Assembly: GCA_030017715.1 (NCBI GenBank)
Contig: JASEIU010000003.1
Span: 332,098-396,097, forward strand
Length of the DNA: 64,000 nt
DNA from: Candidatus Saccharicenans sp.
Lineage (GTDB): Bacteria > Acidobacteriota > Aminicenantia > Aminicenantales > Saccharicenantaceae
Direction: 5' to 3'
This document shows positions 53,710 to 60,391 of the stretch, piece by piece (position 1 is the stretch's first letter; every line of letters starts with the position of its first letter). The notes beneath the pieces were generated by a model that made no database searches, was not told the DNA's origin, and saw nothing but the letters and a program-made list of their open reading frames with translations. The translations under genes and the position numbers were made by a program.

Positions 53710-53735
53710 AACGCCCCCTGAAAAGGAGATCGGTA

Positions 53736-53945
53736 ATGATTGGAATCTTGGAACTCATCGTGCTTCTGGTGTTGGTATCAATACCGCTGTTTCTGATAGC
53801 CCTGATCGATGTTCTCAAGCGTGAATTCCCCGGAAATGACAGACTGATCTGGATTCTGGTCATCATATTTTTCCCGCTGCTCGGACCGATTCTCTATCTG
53901 GTCATCGGGAAAAAGAGCAGGCTCCGGAAACCGCAACCCGGGTGA
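53736..53945 (+). CDS. PLDc_N-type small membrane protein
   Basis: 69 residues, AAGGAGAT site before the ATG. Two hydrophobic helices (LELIVLLVLVSIPLFLIALI and LIWILVIIFFPLLGPILYLV) linked by DVLKREFPGNDR and ending IGKKSRLRK: the PLDc_N (phospholipase D-nuclease N-terminal) membrane module, here alone. Such mini-proteins are common; function not established. The converging gene next door ends in a related module (LIDVLRNQFLGHGKMVWVLM), which suggests a duplication or functional link. Confidence 0.8.
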   Translation: MIGILELIVLLVLVSIPLFLIALIDVLKREFPGNDRLIWILVIIFFPLLGPILYLVIGKKSRLRKPQPG

Positions 53946-53964
53946 AATTAAAGAAGCTATTGAT

Positions 53965-55302
53965 TCATTGATCCTGCTGTCGCGGCTTTATTCTCTGCTT
54001 TCTGCCGGAAATCAAATACACCAGAACCGTAAGATAGGGCAGAACCAACAGCCCTCCCGCAAACCCGACGTTCAGTCCGAAAATCAGGAACAGGAAAAAC
54101 GACAGCAGCAGAGACAGATAACTCAGAAAAATCATAAGCACCCAGACCATCTTGCCGTGGCCCAGAAACTGATTTCTCAGGACGTCAATCAAAACGATTA
54201 ACAGCAGAATAAAGGCCAGCAGCGGGGGCCAGAAGCCGACAAAAATATGGGGCGAAGTCCAGCCGGAAGAAACCCGGACGTCGTTGACCGCCACCACCTC
54301 CCTGGAAATTGCGTTGTATCTGCCGAGGAAAGCGGCCTTTTCTACCTGGAGCACCGCCGCCTGTTCCGGGAGCATTACATAAAGTGAATCTCCCCTGAGG
54401 AAAATCCGGGGCGACGGAGCCCACATAAATTCCAGGGCCCTTCCCTCGGACATCAGACCAACCGAATAATTGGTGGCATAAAAGAGCCCGGCTTCCTTTG
54501 AGTAATCGAGCTCCATTATGAGGTCGGTCGGATGCCGGTAATAAACCGCCGGCATCGATTCCCCCTCGACAATCTGCAGCACCAGCTGGCCGTGAGCCAC
54601 AAAGGTTGATTCCACGTTCCCCGAAACCGCGGTTATTGGCTCCTCGGATGCGTAAACCAGGATAAATTCAGGAAAGGCCGCCGGCCGGCCTTCCTCTTTT
54701 TTAAGGGCACCCGGCGCAAAGCAATAAACTTCATACTTCTCCGCGTATTCTTCCTGTTCCAGGCTTTTTCTGACGACAAAATAAAGGCAATTTTCGCCCC
54801 GGCGCATGGTCCTGGAAACAATTGTCTCTCCCGGATTCTCTGCGCCAGGCAGGGGGGCGAGGGGCTGGTAAACCAGCAGAGGATAGCCTGTTTCCTTATC
54901 GTACTCCAGCTCATCCTGAGCCGCGATGAAGCCAAAATCTTCCTCTCCGGCCACGAACAGCGCTCGGCTCTCAAGATGGGTAAAGCTGCGATAATTTTCG
55001 GTCAACACCCCGAAGTATTTTTTCACCGGATTTACTATCAGCCGGCCGCCCGAACCGACCCAGGGAAAGCCCCCGGCATCCACGGAAAAGCACCGCTCGT
55101 AACCGCGGGACTCAACCAGTGTCCGGTCGACCGGAGGCAATATCCAGTTGAGGCGCACCGGGCTGTTTTCCGGAAGAATAATCTCCACCTCCGACAGCAA
55201 TCTGACCTGATTTTCTTCCTGAGCATACAGGCCGGTCAGACCCGAGACCAGCAGGAGCGCCGCCGACAAAAATCCCTTCAACCATCGGGCCGGAGACCTC
55301 AT
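53965..55302 (-). CDS. Exported protein with C-terminal PLDc_N-like membrane module
   Basis: 445 residues. Signal peptide FLSAALLLVSGLTGLYAQ, a large beta-rich domain (residues ~25-350), then three or four C-terminal membrane helices. The helix pair LLAFILLLIVLIDVLRNQFL and MVWVLMIFLSYLSLLLSFFL followed by VYLISGRKQRIK resembles the PLDc_N module with an extra insertion. The extracytoplasmic domain, with segments such as FSVDAGGFPWVGSGGRLIVN and YFGVLTENYRSF, is reminiscent of a beta-propeller but is not recognised. It is the last gene of the radical-SAM operon and overlaps the previous gene by 4 nt (ATGA). Confidence 0.7.
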   Translation of the reverse strand: MRSPARWLKGFLSAALLLVSGLTGLYAQEENQVRLLSEVEIILPENSPVRLNWILPPVDRTLVESRGYERCFSVDAGGFPWVGSGGRLIVNPVKKYFGVLTENYRSFTHLESRALFVAGEEDFGFIAAQDELEYDKETGYPLLVYQPLAPLPGAENPGETIVSRTMRRGENCLYFVVRKSLEQEEYAEKYEVYCFAPGALKKEEGRPAAFPEFILVYASEEPITAVSGNVESTFVAHGQLVLQIVEGESMPAVYYRHPTDLIMELDYSKEAGLFYATNYSVGLMSEGRALEFMWAPSPRIFLRGDSLYVMLPEQAAVLQVEKAAFLGRYNAISREVVAVNDVRVSSGWTSPHIFVGFWPPLLAFILLLIVLIDVLRNQFLGHGKMVWVLMIFLSYLSLLLSFFLFLIFGLNVGFAGGLLVLPYLTVLVYLISGRKQRIKPRQQDQ

Positions 55303-56606
55303 TTTTTCCCTCTCTCTTTATCTTTTTCTCTCATCAGTTCTCCGAAGCCCACCCATTCCATCACGGCTTTCTGACCGACATTCATATCCCCCGTCAGCTC
55401 TTCATAGCTGAATTCAGCCCCGGTCATCTTCATGGAATCTTCCATGAACTTGTTGAGGGCGCCAAAAGTAGTCTGACCATAAACCGACTTAAAAACACTG
55501 ACATTCATCGAAGTCAGGGGCAGGGTGACCTTTCCGAAAATAAAATCCACAGCTTCAGAGATGGCCCCGGCATAATCCTTATCTTTGAGCTTAAGACTGA
55601 CTTTGCTCAGGCCAACGACATTTTCGTATTTGAGCCATTTGCGGTCGACTCCGTCCAGGTCAATGGCCTCCGCCCAGCTCTGTCCGAATTCATCAAAAGC
55701 CTGCTGGGTTCCGGTCTCCAGGTGAGATTGGACCAGGTTTCCGGCCACGCTCAGAGGAGAAGGCGGCGGAGAGGAAACCGATCGGAGATTTTTTTCCTCA
55801 AGCTCGGCTATCTGACTGCGATTCGTTTTAACGGTCCCGGAGGGTCGGGTCCCGGTCGGGAGATTGACCCGCAGCATCTTCCGCTGCTCCGAAGTCAACG
55901 GCCCGCTCAGCGCTTTCTGCCAGAGCTGCAGCACCCGGTCTCTTAGTTTGTCGGCTTCTTCCCGGTTGGAAGCGTAATCTTTATAAAGCTCTTCCAGACG
56001 CCGCTGAGAGGACAGGAGCTGGTTCCATTCTCTCCGGCTGAGACCTCCGACGCCGGGTTCGGGCAGCGGCGGTTGAGGTCTGGAGACGGGCGGAGCCAGG
56101 ACGGTCTGATTGCTCTGCTGGGTTGTGGTTGTCTGAGGAGTCACCGGAGTATTGCTGACCGGCGGAGTGACCGTGTTGGCGGGCGGAGAGGTAACCGGCG
56201 GTGGAGGTGGCGGCGCCGGACTATTCTGCAGGGACCTGAGATATTCGATTCTTCCCCGTATCTGGCGGGCCTGCTCCTCCATATCGGCCGCAATCCTCGC
56301 CGCTTCCTGGTAAGGGACTCGCGACCGAAGCCAGGAAATTTCTATGTAACAGTCCGGAGCTTGAGGACTGATGCTCCGGCGGCAATTCTCGACCGCCTGC
56401 CTTAACCTGGCCGCTCTTCCTTCGAGCTCGGAGGCCTGGGCTTCCAGCCGGGCTATCTCATCACTCTGAAGAGAAGGAGAAGACCCGGGGCCAGATAATC
56501 CAGCAGTCGCCGGCTGAGCTGCCGGCAGACTGAGGAATACAATCAGAATCCACCAGGCCGCCCGAAAATTATGAGGGTGGCCTGCAGCTCTAATAGCGCT
56601 TTTCAT
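55299..56606 (-). CDS. Exported coiled-coil and proline-rich protein
   Basis: 435 residues. Signal peptide AAWWILIVFLSLPAAQPATA, a coiled coil at ~50-130 (ARLEAQASELEGRAARLRQA) with two Cys (VENCRRSISPQAPDCYIEIS), a Pro/Thr-rich linker with an eight-proline run near 135 (SPAPPPPPPVTSPPANT), a second helical stretch, and a C-terminal globular region (~280-435: DEFGQSWAEAIDLDGVDRKW). Its ATG overlaps the stop of the His-repeat protein gene (TGATG), so synthesis of the two is coupled. I do not recognise a family. It may be an extracytoplasmic partner of the His-repeat protein. Confidence 0.7.
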   Translation of the reverse strand: MKSAIRAAGHPHNFRAAWWILIVFLSLPAAQPATAGLSGPGSSPSLQSDEIARLEAQASELEGRAARLRQAVENCRRSISPQAPDCYIEISWLRSRVPYQEAARIAADMEEQARQIRGRIEYLRSLQNSPAPPPPPPVTSPPANTVTPPVSNTPVTPQTTTTQQSNQTVLAPPVSRPQPPLPEPGVGGLSRREWNQLLSSQRRLEELYKDYASNREEADKLRDRVLQLWQKALSGPLTSEQRKMLRVNLPTGTRPSGTVKTNRSQIAELEEKNLRSVSSPPPSPLSVAGNLVQSHLETGTQQAFDEFGQSWAEAIDLDGVDRKWLKYENVVGLSKVSLKLKDKDYAGAISEAVDFIFGKVTLPLTSMNVSVFKSVYGQTTFGALNKFMEDSMKMTGAEFSYEELTGDMNVGQKAVMEWVGFGELMREKDKERGKK

Positions 56607-57151
56607 CAGTCATGGTCCTGTGCGGGACGGTTGACATGCTCGACGTTGGTATGAGGCTCGTTGGTGTGGGGGTTATCGGTGTGCGGTCGGTCGGTGTGCT
56701 CGCCCGGGGTAGTATAGTTGGTATGCATGGTGAAATTCACATGTCCGACTTCAGGCTGAGAAACATCGGTATGTTTATTTTGATCCGTATGTTTACCCCC
56801 GGTCGAGGTATTGTTATGGGCAATGTTCTGATGGGCAATATTCTTGTGGGGCACGTTGGTGTGAAGGACCTCCCGTCCGATGATTCGAGCCGCTTCCCGG
56901 GCGGTCAGGGACCCGGCTTCGGGCGCCGAATCGCCGACCAGCTCTTTCAGCTTTGAAGCCCTGACTTCCCTGCTGATAAACGGCCAGGCGGCCATAAAAG
57001 CCGCGCCTTTGACCAGCAGTCCGAGCACCTGGCGGCGGCTGCGGTCGGAGTCGTCATTCAAGCTGACCGGAAGGCCGGGCAGGTCACGGCCGAGGTCAGA
57101 GAGGTCATTCCTCTTTGATTTTTTCCATTTAAGTTTTTCTAACAAGCTCAT
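56606..57151 (-). CDS. Tat-signal protein with His-Xaa-(Asn/Asp) repeats, candidate radical-SAM substrate
   Basis: 181 residues. A strong AGGAGG lies five bases before the ATG. Residues 1-37 are polar; DRSRRQVLGLLVKGAAFMAA with following hydrophobic residues (37-58) is a twin-arginine signal. Residues ~65-95 look like a folded or leader segment (KLKELVGDSAP, LTAREAARIIGREV). Residues 97-181 are low-complexity with thirteen His-Xaa-(Asn/Asp) motifs, at His 97, 102, 107, 112, 121, 127, 137, 143, 152, 157, 162, 167 and 172, plus a terminal His-Asp. Two blocks (97-112, 152-172) have strict five-residue spacing. No Cys. By analogy with HxsA of His-Xaa-Ser systems it is probably modified by the radical SAM/SPASM enzyme encoded just upstream, then exported. 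An unmodified metal-binding protein is the alternative. Confidence 0.8.
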   Translation of the reverse strand: MSLLEKLKWKKSKRNDLSDLGRDLPGLPVSLNDDSDRSRRQVLGLLVKGAAFMAAWPFISREVRASKLKELVGDSAPEAGSLTAREAARIIGREVLHTNVPHKNIAHQNIAHNNTSTGGKHTDQNKHTDVSQPEVGHVNFTMHTNYTTPGEHTDRPHTDNPHTNEPHTNVEHVNRPAQDHD

Positions 57152-57219
57152 CTGAGCCTCCTTTAGCCCTTTTTTTTTAATTTTTTCGAATTCATAATTT
57201 GATATTTAGCTCAAAATTT

Positions 57220-58752
57220 TCAACCCGGACTTTCATTATGAATCTTTATATATTTTTTGTAATAACTGGTCAAGTTTTTTAACTCCGGGTTGTCAACCAG
57301 CTTCCAGATGAGCTCTTCGAATATCACCCGGTAAAAATGGCACATCGGGTCGCAATGCTCTATATCCCCGAAATACTCAAAGGACTTGTTCAAACAGCCG
57401 GCTCCGTGAAATCTTTTCCAGGGACAGCCGGCGCAGGCAGCCACGTTATCCACCTGCCGCCTGTCTGCGGCGCGAAGATTAATTTCAGATTCTTCGAGAA
57501 GCTTATCAAGGCGGGGAGCGAAATCTATTTGGCCGAGGCAGAAATCTTCCTTGCCGACCAGCTCCTCGCAGAGATATATTTTCCCGTCGGCTCCGAATCC
57601 CAGGATGGAATTCCCGGCGCCACAGGGAGAACGGTAACACATATGCGGCCGGTCTTTGCTCAGAAGATGAGCTATAAATAGATTCAGGTCGTCTATGCTC
57701 AGCCAGGTTCCTGTCTGCCGCTGGTATTCGACGGCAAAATCAAGCAGCCGGAGCCAGCCGCGGGCGAAATTTTCGGCTCGCTGCCGGTCGAAGTCAAGTT
57801 CATTTTTGGCTCGCCCTTCATAACAGGAATAATTCAGGCGAAAGGAAGTGGCGCCGAGCGTCTCGACCATGAAGCGGGCGACCGGGAGATAATTCTCCGG
57901 CTTGTGGACGACAGCCAGAAAACCAGGGCTCAGCCCGGCCGCCCGGCCGGATTTGATTCCAGCCATAACTTCTTCAAAGCTTCCCCGGCCGGAGCGAAAA
58001 ATGCGGTGCTGGTTGTGGATGTCGGCCGGGCCGTCGATGCTCACTCCAACTTCGACTTTCAGTTCCTTGAGAAGGCCGGAATATCGAGAAAGAAGAAGTC
58101 CGTTTGTTTGAAGCGATAGAGTAACCTCTTTGCCCGCGGCGGCGGCCAGCTCTCCAGCATACTTGCTTCCCTCGATCAGGCAATCGATGTTTAAAAGAGG
58201 TTCTCCGCCGTGAAAGCCGATGATTATTTTTTCACCGGGGATTTCTTCGATCACCCGCCTGATGATTTTTTTGCAGGTCTCAACCGACATCGGCTGCGCG
58301 GGTAGATTGAGGTCGCCCACCCGGCAGTAGCGGCAGTGGAGGTTGCAGGCTTCAGTCAGATGGAGGTTGAAATAGTGAGGATATTTCTGAATCGGCCAGA
58401 GTTTTGAAGGCTGATGGTAGGTATAGCCGTTGATCGTAAGCATGTTGTTTATAAAAAGCCGGTAGAGCCAGCGGTCAAGCTGTTCCTCCAGGTCCGGGCT
58501 CAGGCCGGCGCGCAGGTCTTTAAGCTTCCTCCAGAGGCGGGAGGATGAGCCGGGAGCCAGAAGTCTCAGGTGAATCAGAAATCCTGAATCTTCCCTGGTT
58601 AAAACCTGCCAGGAAGCGCTGTCTGGTTCCACAATTAGAACCCGGCCGTTTCGTGGAGAAAAATAGAGCCCGGGAACAGTGGCCAGAGTATCTTCGGGTG
58701 AAAGCTGCTTTTTGAAATTTTCGTAAGTAAGGTCCAGAGCGCAGGTACTCAT
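57220..58752 (-). CDS. Radical SAM/SPASM peptide maturase
   Basis: 510 residues from the ATG at 58752, four bases after the previous stop; an ATG at 58776 would overlap that gene. Residues ~1-110 are an N-terminal extension (LYFSPRNGRVLIVEPDSASW, LDRWLYRLFINNMLTINGYT) that could bind a leader peptide. The radical SAM core has LTEACNLHCRYCRVG (CxxxCxxC near 136-143) and FHGGEPLL. The C-terminal SPASM region is Cys-rich (PCGAGNSILGFGADGKIYLC, ACAGCPWKRFHGAGCLNKSF, HCDPMCHFYR), consistent with two auxiliary FeS clusters. Such enzymes install C-C, C-O, C-S or epimer modifications in ribosomal peptides. The overall plan is close to HxsB. The predicted substrate is the His-repeat protein 68 nt downstream. 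Confidence 0.9.
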   Translation of the reverse strand: MSTCALDLTYENFKKQLSPEDTLATVPGLYFSPRNGRVLIVEPDSASWQVLTREDSGFLIHLRLLAPGSSSRLWRKLKDLRAGLSPDLEEQLDRWLYRLFINNMLTINGYTYHQPSKLWPIQKYPHYFNLHLTEACNLHCRYCRVGDLNLPAQPMSVETCKKIIRRVIEEIPGEKIIIGFHGGEPLLNIDCLIEGSKYAGELAAAAGKEVTLSLQTNGLLLSRYSGLLKELKVEVGVSIDGPADIHNQHRIFRSGRGSFEEVMAGIKSGRAAGLSPGFLAVVHKPENYLPVARFMVETLGATSFRLNYSCYEGRAKNELDFDRQRAENFARGWLRLLDFAVEYQRQTGTWLSIDDLNLFIAHLLSKDRPHMCYRSPCGAGNSILGFGADGKIYLCEELVGKEDFCLGQIDFAPRLDKLLEESEINLRAADRRQVDNVAACAGCPWKRFHGAGCLNKSFEYFGDIEHCDPMCHFYRVIFEELIWKLVDNPELKNLTSYYKKYIKIHNESPG

Positions 58753-58756
58753 TTCA

Positions 58757-59923
58757 TCACTTTTCCAGTCTGACAAATCCTCTGAGAAAAAGAGCCAGGA
58801 CGAATTGAACGGCTCTGGAGCCGTATTTTTTCCTTAAGAGATTAAGGTCTTTTTGACCGTCAATGAAGGCGGCGATCTTAGCACCGCGCCGACTGAGGAC
58901 GACTCCGTCCAGGCCTTTTATCAGCAGAGCTCCCCAGCTTTTCACTTTCAGGGTGAAAAGCGGCACCGGGCGGAGGGTTGAGTCAAGGTTTATGGGCTCC
59001 GGGCGGGCTGACTCCGGGGTGGCGGGGTCTTCATTATTTTTATTAACTTTTTCGTCTTCCTGCAGATTATGATCTGTGCTGAAGGCATTCTGAGCGCGTG
59101 GGGTTCCCGAAAGAGGACAGATATTCCGGGCGAACAGAATTTCTTTCCAGATGTCTTCCGGGCTCTGGCGCCTGAGGTCGCCAAGCACTCTGCCTGACCG
59201 CCGGCAGACTTTAACCAGACCCTGACGGTCTATATAACAGCAGCCGAAGCCGCACCGGCAATTAAGCTCGAAAAGGTCCGAGTTTGAGTTCTGGATAGCG
59301 ATGGAACCTTCGACCGGACCGGAGAAACATTCTTCCAGAGAGACGGGAAGGCCGGAATTTTTCAGCCCAGCAAGAGATTCAGCCAGTTCCCTCCCGGACA
59401 GAACCTTATCAGGTGGAGTGGGCAACGGAAGAAACGGCCTGAGTGAAATTTCCATGGCGCCCGCCCGGCGGACATCCAGGATAAAATTTTTTAGGTCAGA
59501 AAAAGAGTCAGACGGACGCAACTCGATCAGCACTCCGGGCTTAAGGCCGGACGAAGCTGCAGCCGCAAGAAATTCTTTGAGCTTAGCGACTGGCGCTTCA
59601 TCAGCCGGGATGTTTATTATAAACATTAAAGCCGCAAGCTTTTTCAGTCTGGACAGGGGTTCGAAGTACTGGCTAACGCTCCGACCATCAGCCTGAACCA
59701 GGAGGCGGAAGCTTAAAGATTCCTGACCGTCATCAAGCTGTTTCAGGAGTTTGAGAACAGCGTCGGTCAATTCCCCGATGACTTCTATCTGGATGACAGA
59801 AGCTGAAGAGGAAATTTCTTGAAGAAGCCGGGGCATCCAGACAGCCTCAGAGCTGAGTTCAAAGCGAAAAACAAACGGCTCCGGCCTCAGAGGGAGATCT
59901 TCTATTCTGGCACTTTTCTTCAT
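58757..59923 (-). CDS. SPASM-like partner protein with PqqD-like C-terminus
   Basis: 388 residues. Residues 1-200 have the alternating strand-helix look of a radical SAM barrel but lack the CxxxCxxC motif. A SPASM-like Cys cluster follows (Cys 222, 224, 228, 229, 240 and 269 in LNCRCGFGCCYIDRQGLVKV and ARNICPLSG). After an acidic, low-complexity linker (~275-315), residues ~325-388 resemble PqqD (KGLDGVVLSRRGAKIAAFID, FLRGFVRLEK), a fold that binds precursor leaders. This recalls the SPASM-only partner of GeoRSP systems. It is the first gene of the operon, and its likely role is to present the repeat protein to the radical SAM enzyme. It overlaps nothing but is only 4 nt from the maturase start. 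Confidence 0.75.
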   Translation of the reverse strand: MKKSARIEDLPLRPEPFVFRFELSSEAVWMPRLLQEISSSASVIQIEVIGELTDAVLKLLKQLDDGQESLSFRLLVQADGRSVSQYFEPLSRLKKLAALMFIINIPADEAPVAKLKEFLAAAASSGLKPGVLIELRPSDSFSDLKNFILDVRRAGAMEISLRPFLPLPTPPDKVLSGRELAESLAGLKNSGLPVSLEECFSGPVEGSIAIQNSNSDLFELNCRCGFGCCYIDRQGLVKVCRRSGRVLGDLRRQSPEDIWKEILFARNICPLSGTPRAQNAFSTDHNLQEDEKVNKNNEDPATPESARPEPINLDSTLRPVPLFTLKVKSWGALLIKGLDGVVLSRRGAKIAAFIDGQKDLNLLRKKYGSRAVQFVLALFLRGFVRLEK

Positions 59924-59936
59924 TAAAACTTCAACA

Positions 59937-59964
59937 ATTATACCAGATAAGAAGGATGGCCAGA
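59937..59964 (-). promoter_or_regulatory. Candidate promoter of the radical-SAM operon
   Basis: On the minus strand TGGTATAAT is an extended -10 (TATAAT at 59942-59937) whose downstream edge is 13 nt before the ATG at 59923. Transcription would begin about 6-8 nt before the start codon, giving a nearly leaderless mRNA. The -35 region is weak (TTCTGG at 17-nt spacing). Confidence 0.55.
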
Positions 59965-60106
59965 ATAGATGGGGCTGAGAAATTTCGGGGGAATTTTAAC
60001 ATCTCAAATCAATCTAAGTTAATCCTGGCCCGGATTTCTGCCGCCAGAGAGTTCTGTCAGGCAATTCAACCAGCCTGCCGGCGCCGGTTCTGATCCTCCT
60101 GCTTTC

Positions 60107-60298
60107 TTATCCGGGAACAACCAATCTGCCCATGAAGAGGATGGTGCCTGAGCGGATATCTCTTATCAGAAAAATAAATGGCCTGTTCGCCCGGAAAACC
60201 GGATTTTCAACCAGGGCCCTGGTGGTCATAACCACCGCGGTGGCGGCCGCGGCCTCTGTTCCTTCCTCGTTAACCTCAACAAATGATTTATGAACCAC
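60107..60298 (-). pseudogene. Serpin C-terminal fragment
   Basis: The 63-residue minus frame reads [20 protein letters not shown], then [20 protein letters not shown] and FMGRLVVPG. This is the hinge of the serpin reactive-centre loop followed by the conserved F-x-A-x-x-PF-x-F-x-I-R and GxxLFMGR end. The remaining ~300 residues are absent: a copy of the GGGGACACATTCTATATTTC repeat begins about 12 bases beyond the break. Serpins are serine/cysteine protease inhibitors; this fragment cannot be functional alone. Confidence 0.78.
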
Positions 60299-60309
60299 CA
60301 GTCAAAAAA

Positions 60310-60388
60310 CGGGGACACATTCTATATTTCCGGATTTTTTTGCCAGGACAACCGGGGAGAGAAAAGGGAAGACTGTAAGGTGTCCTCC
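60310..60388. repeat. 5'-side repeat unit and decayed hairpin between serpin fragment and esterase
   Basis: CGGGGACACATTCTATATTT (from ~60310) belongs to the second repeat type. It is followed by a decayed hairpin (GGGAAGACTGTAAGGTGTCC, 60366-60388) three bases after the esterase stop codon. Base changes have weakened the stem (two mismatches), but TTTTC still follows in the minus transcript. Confidence 0.6.
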
Positions 60389-60391
60389 GTT

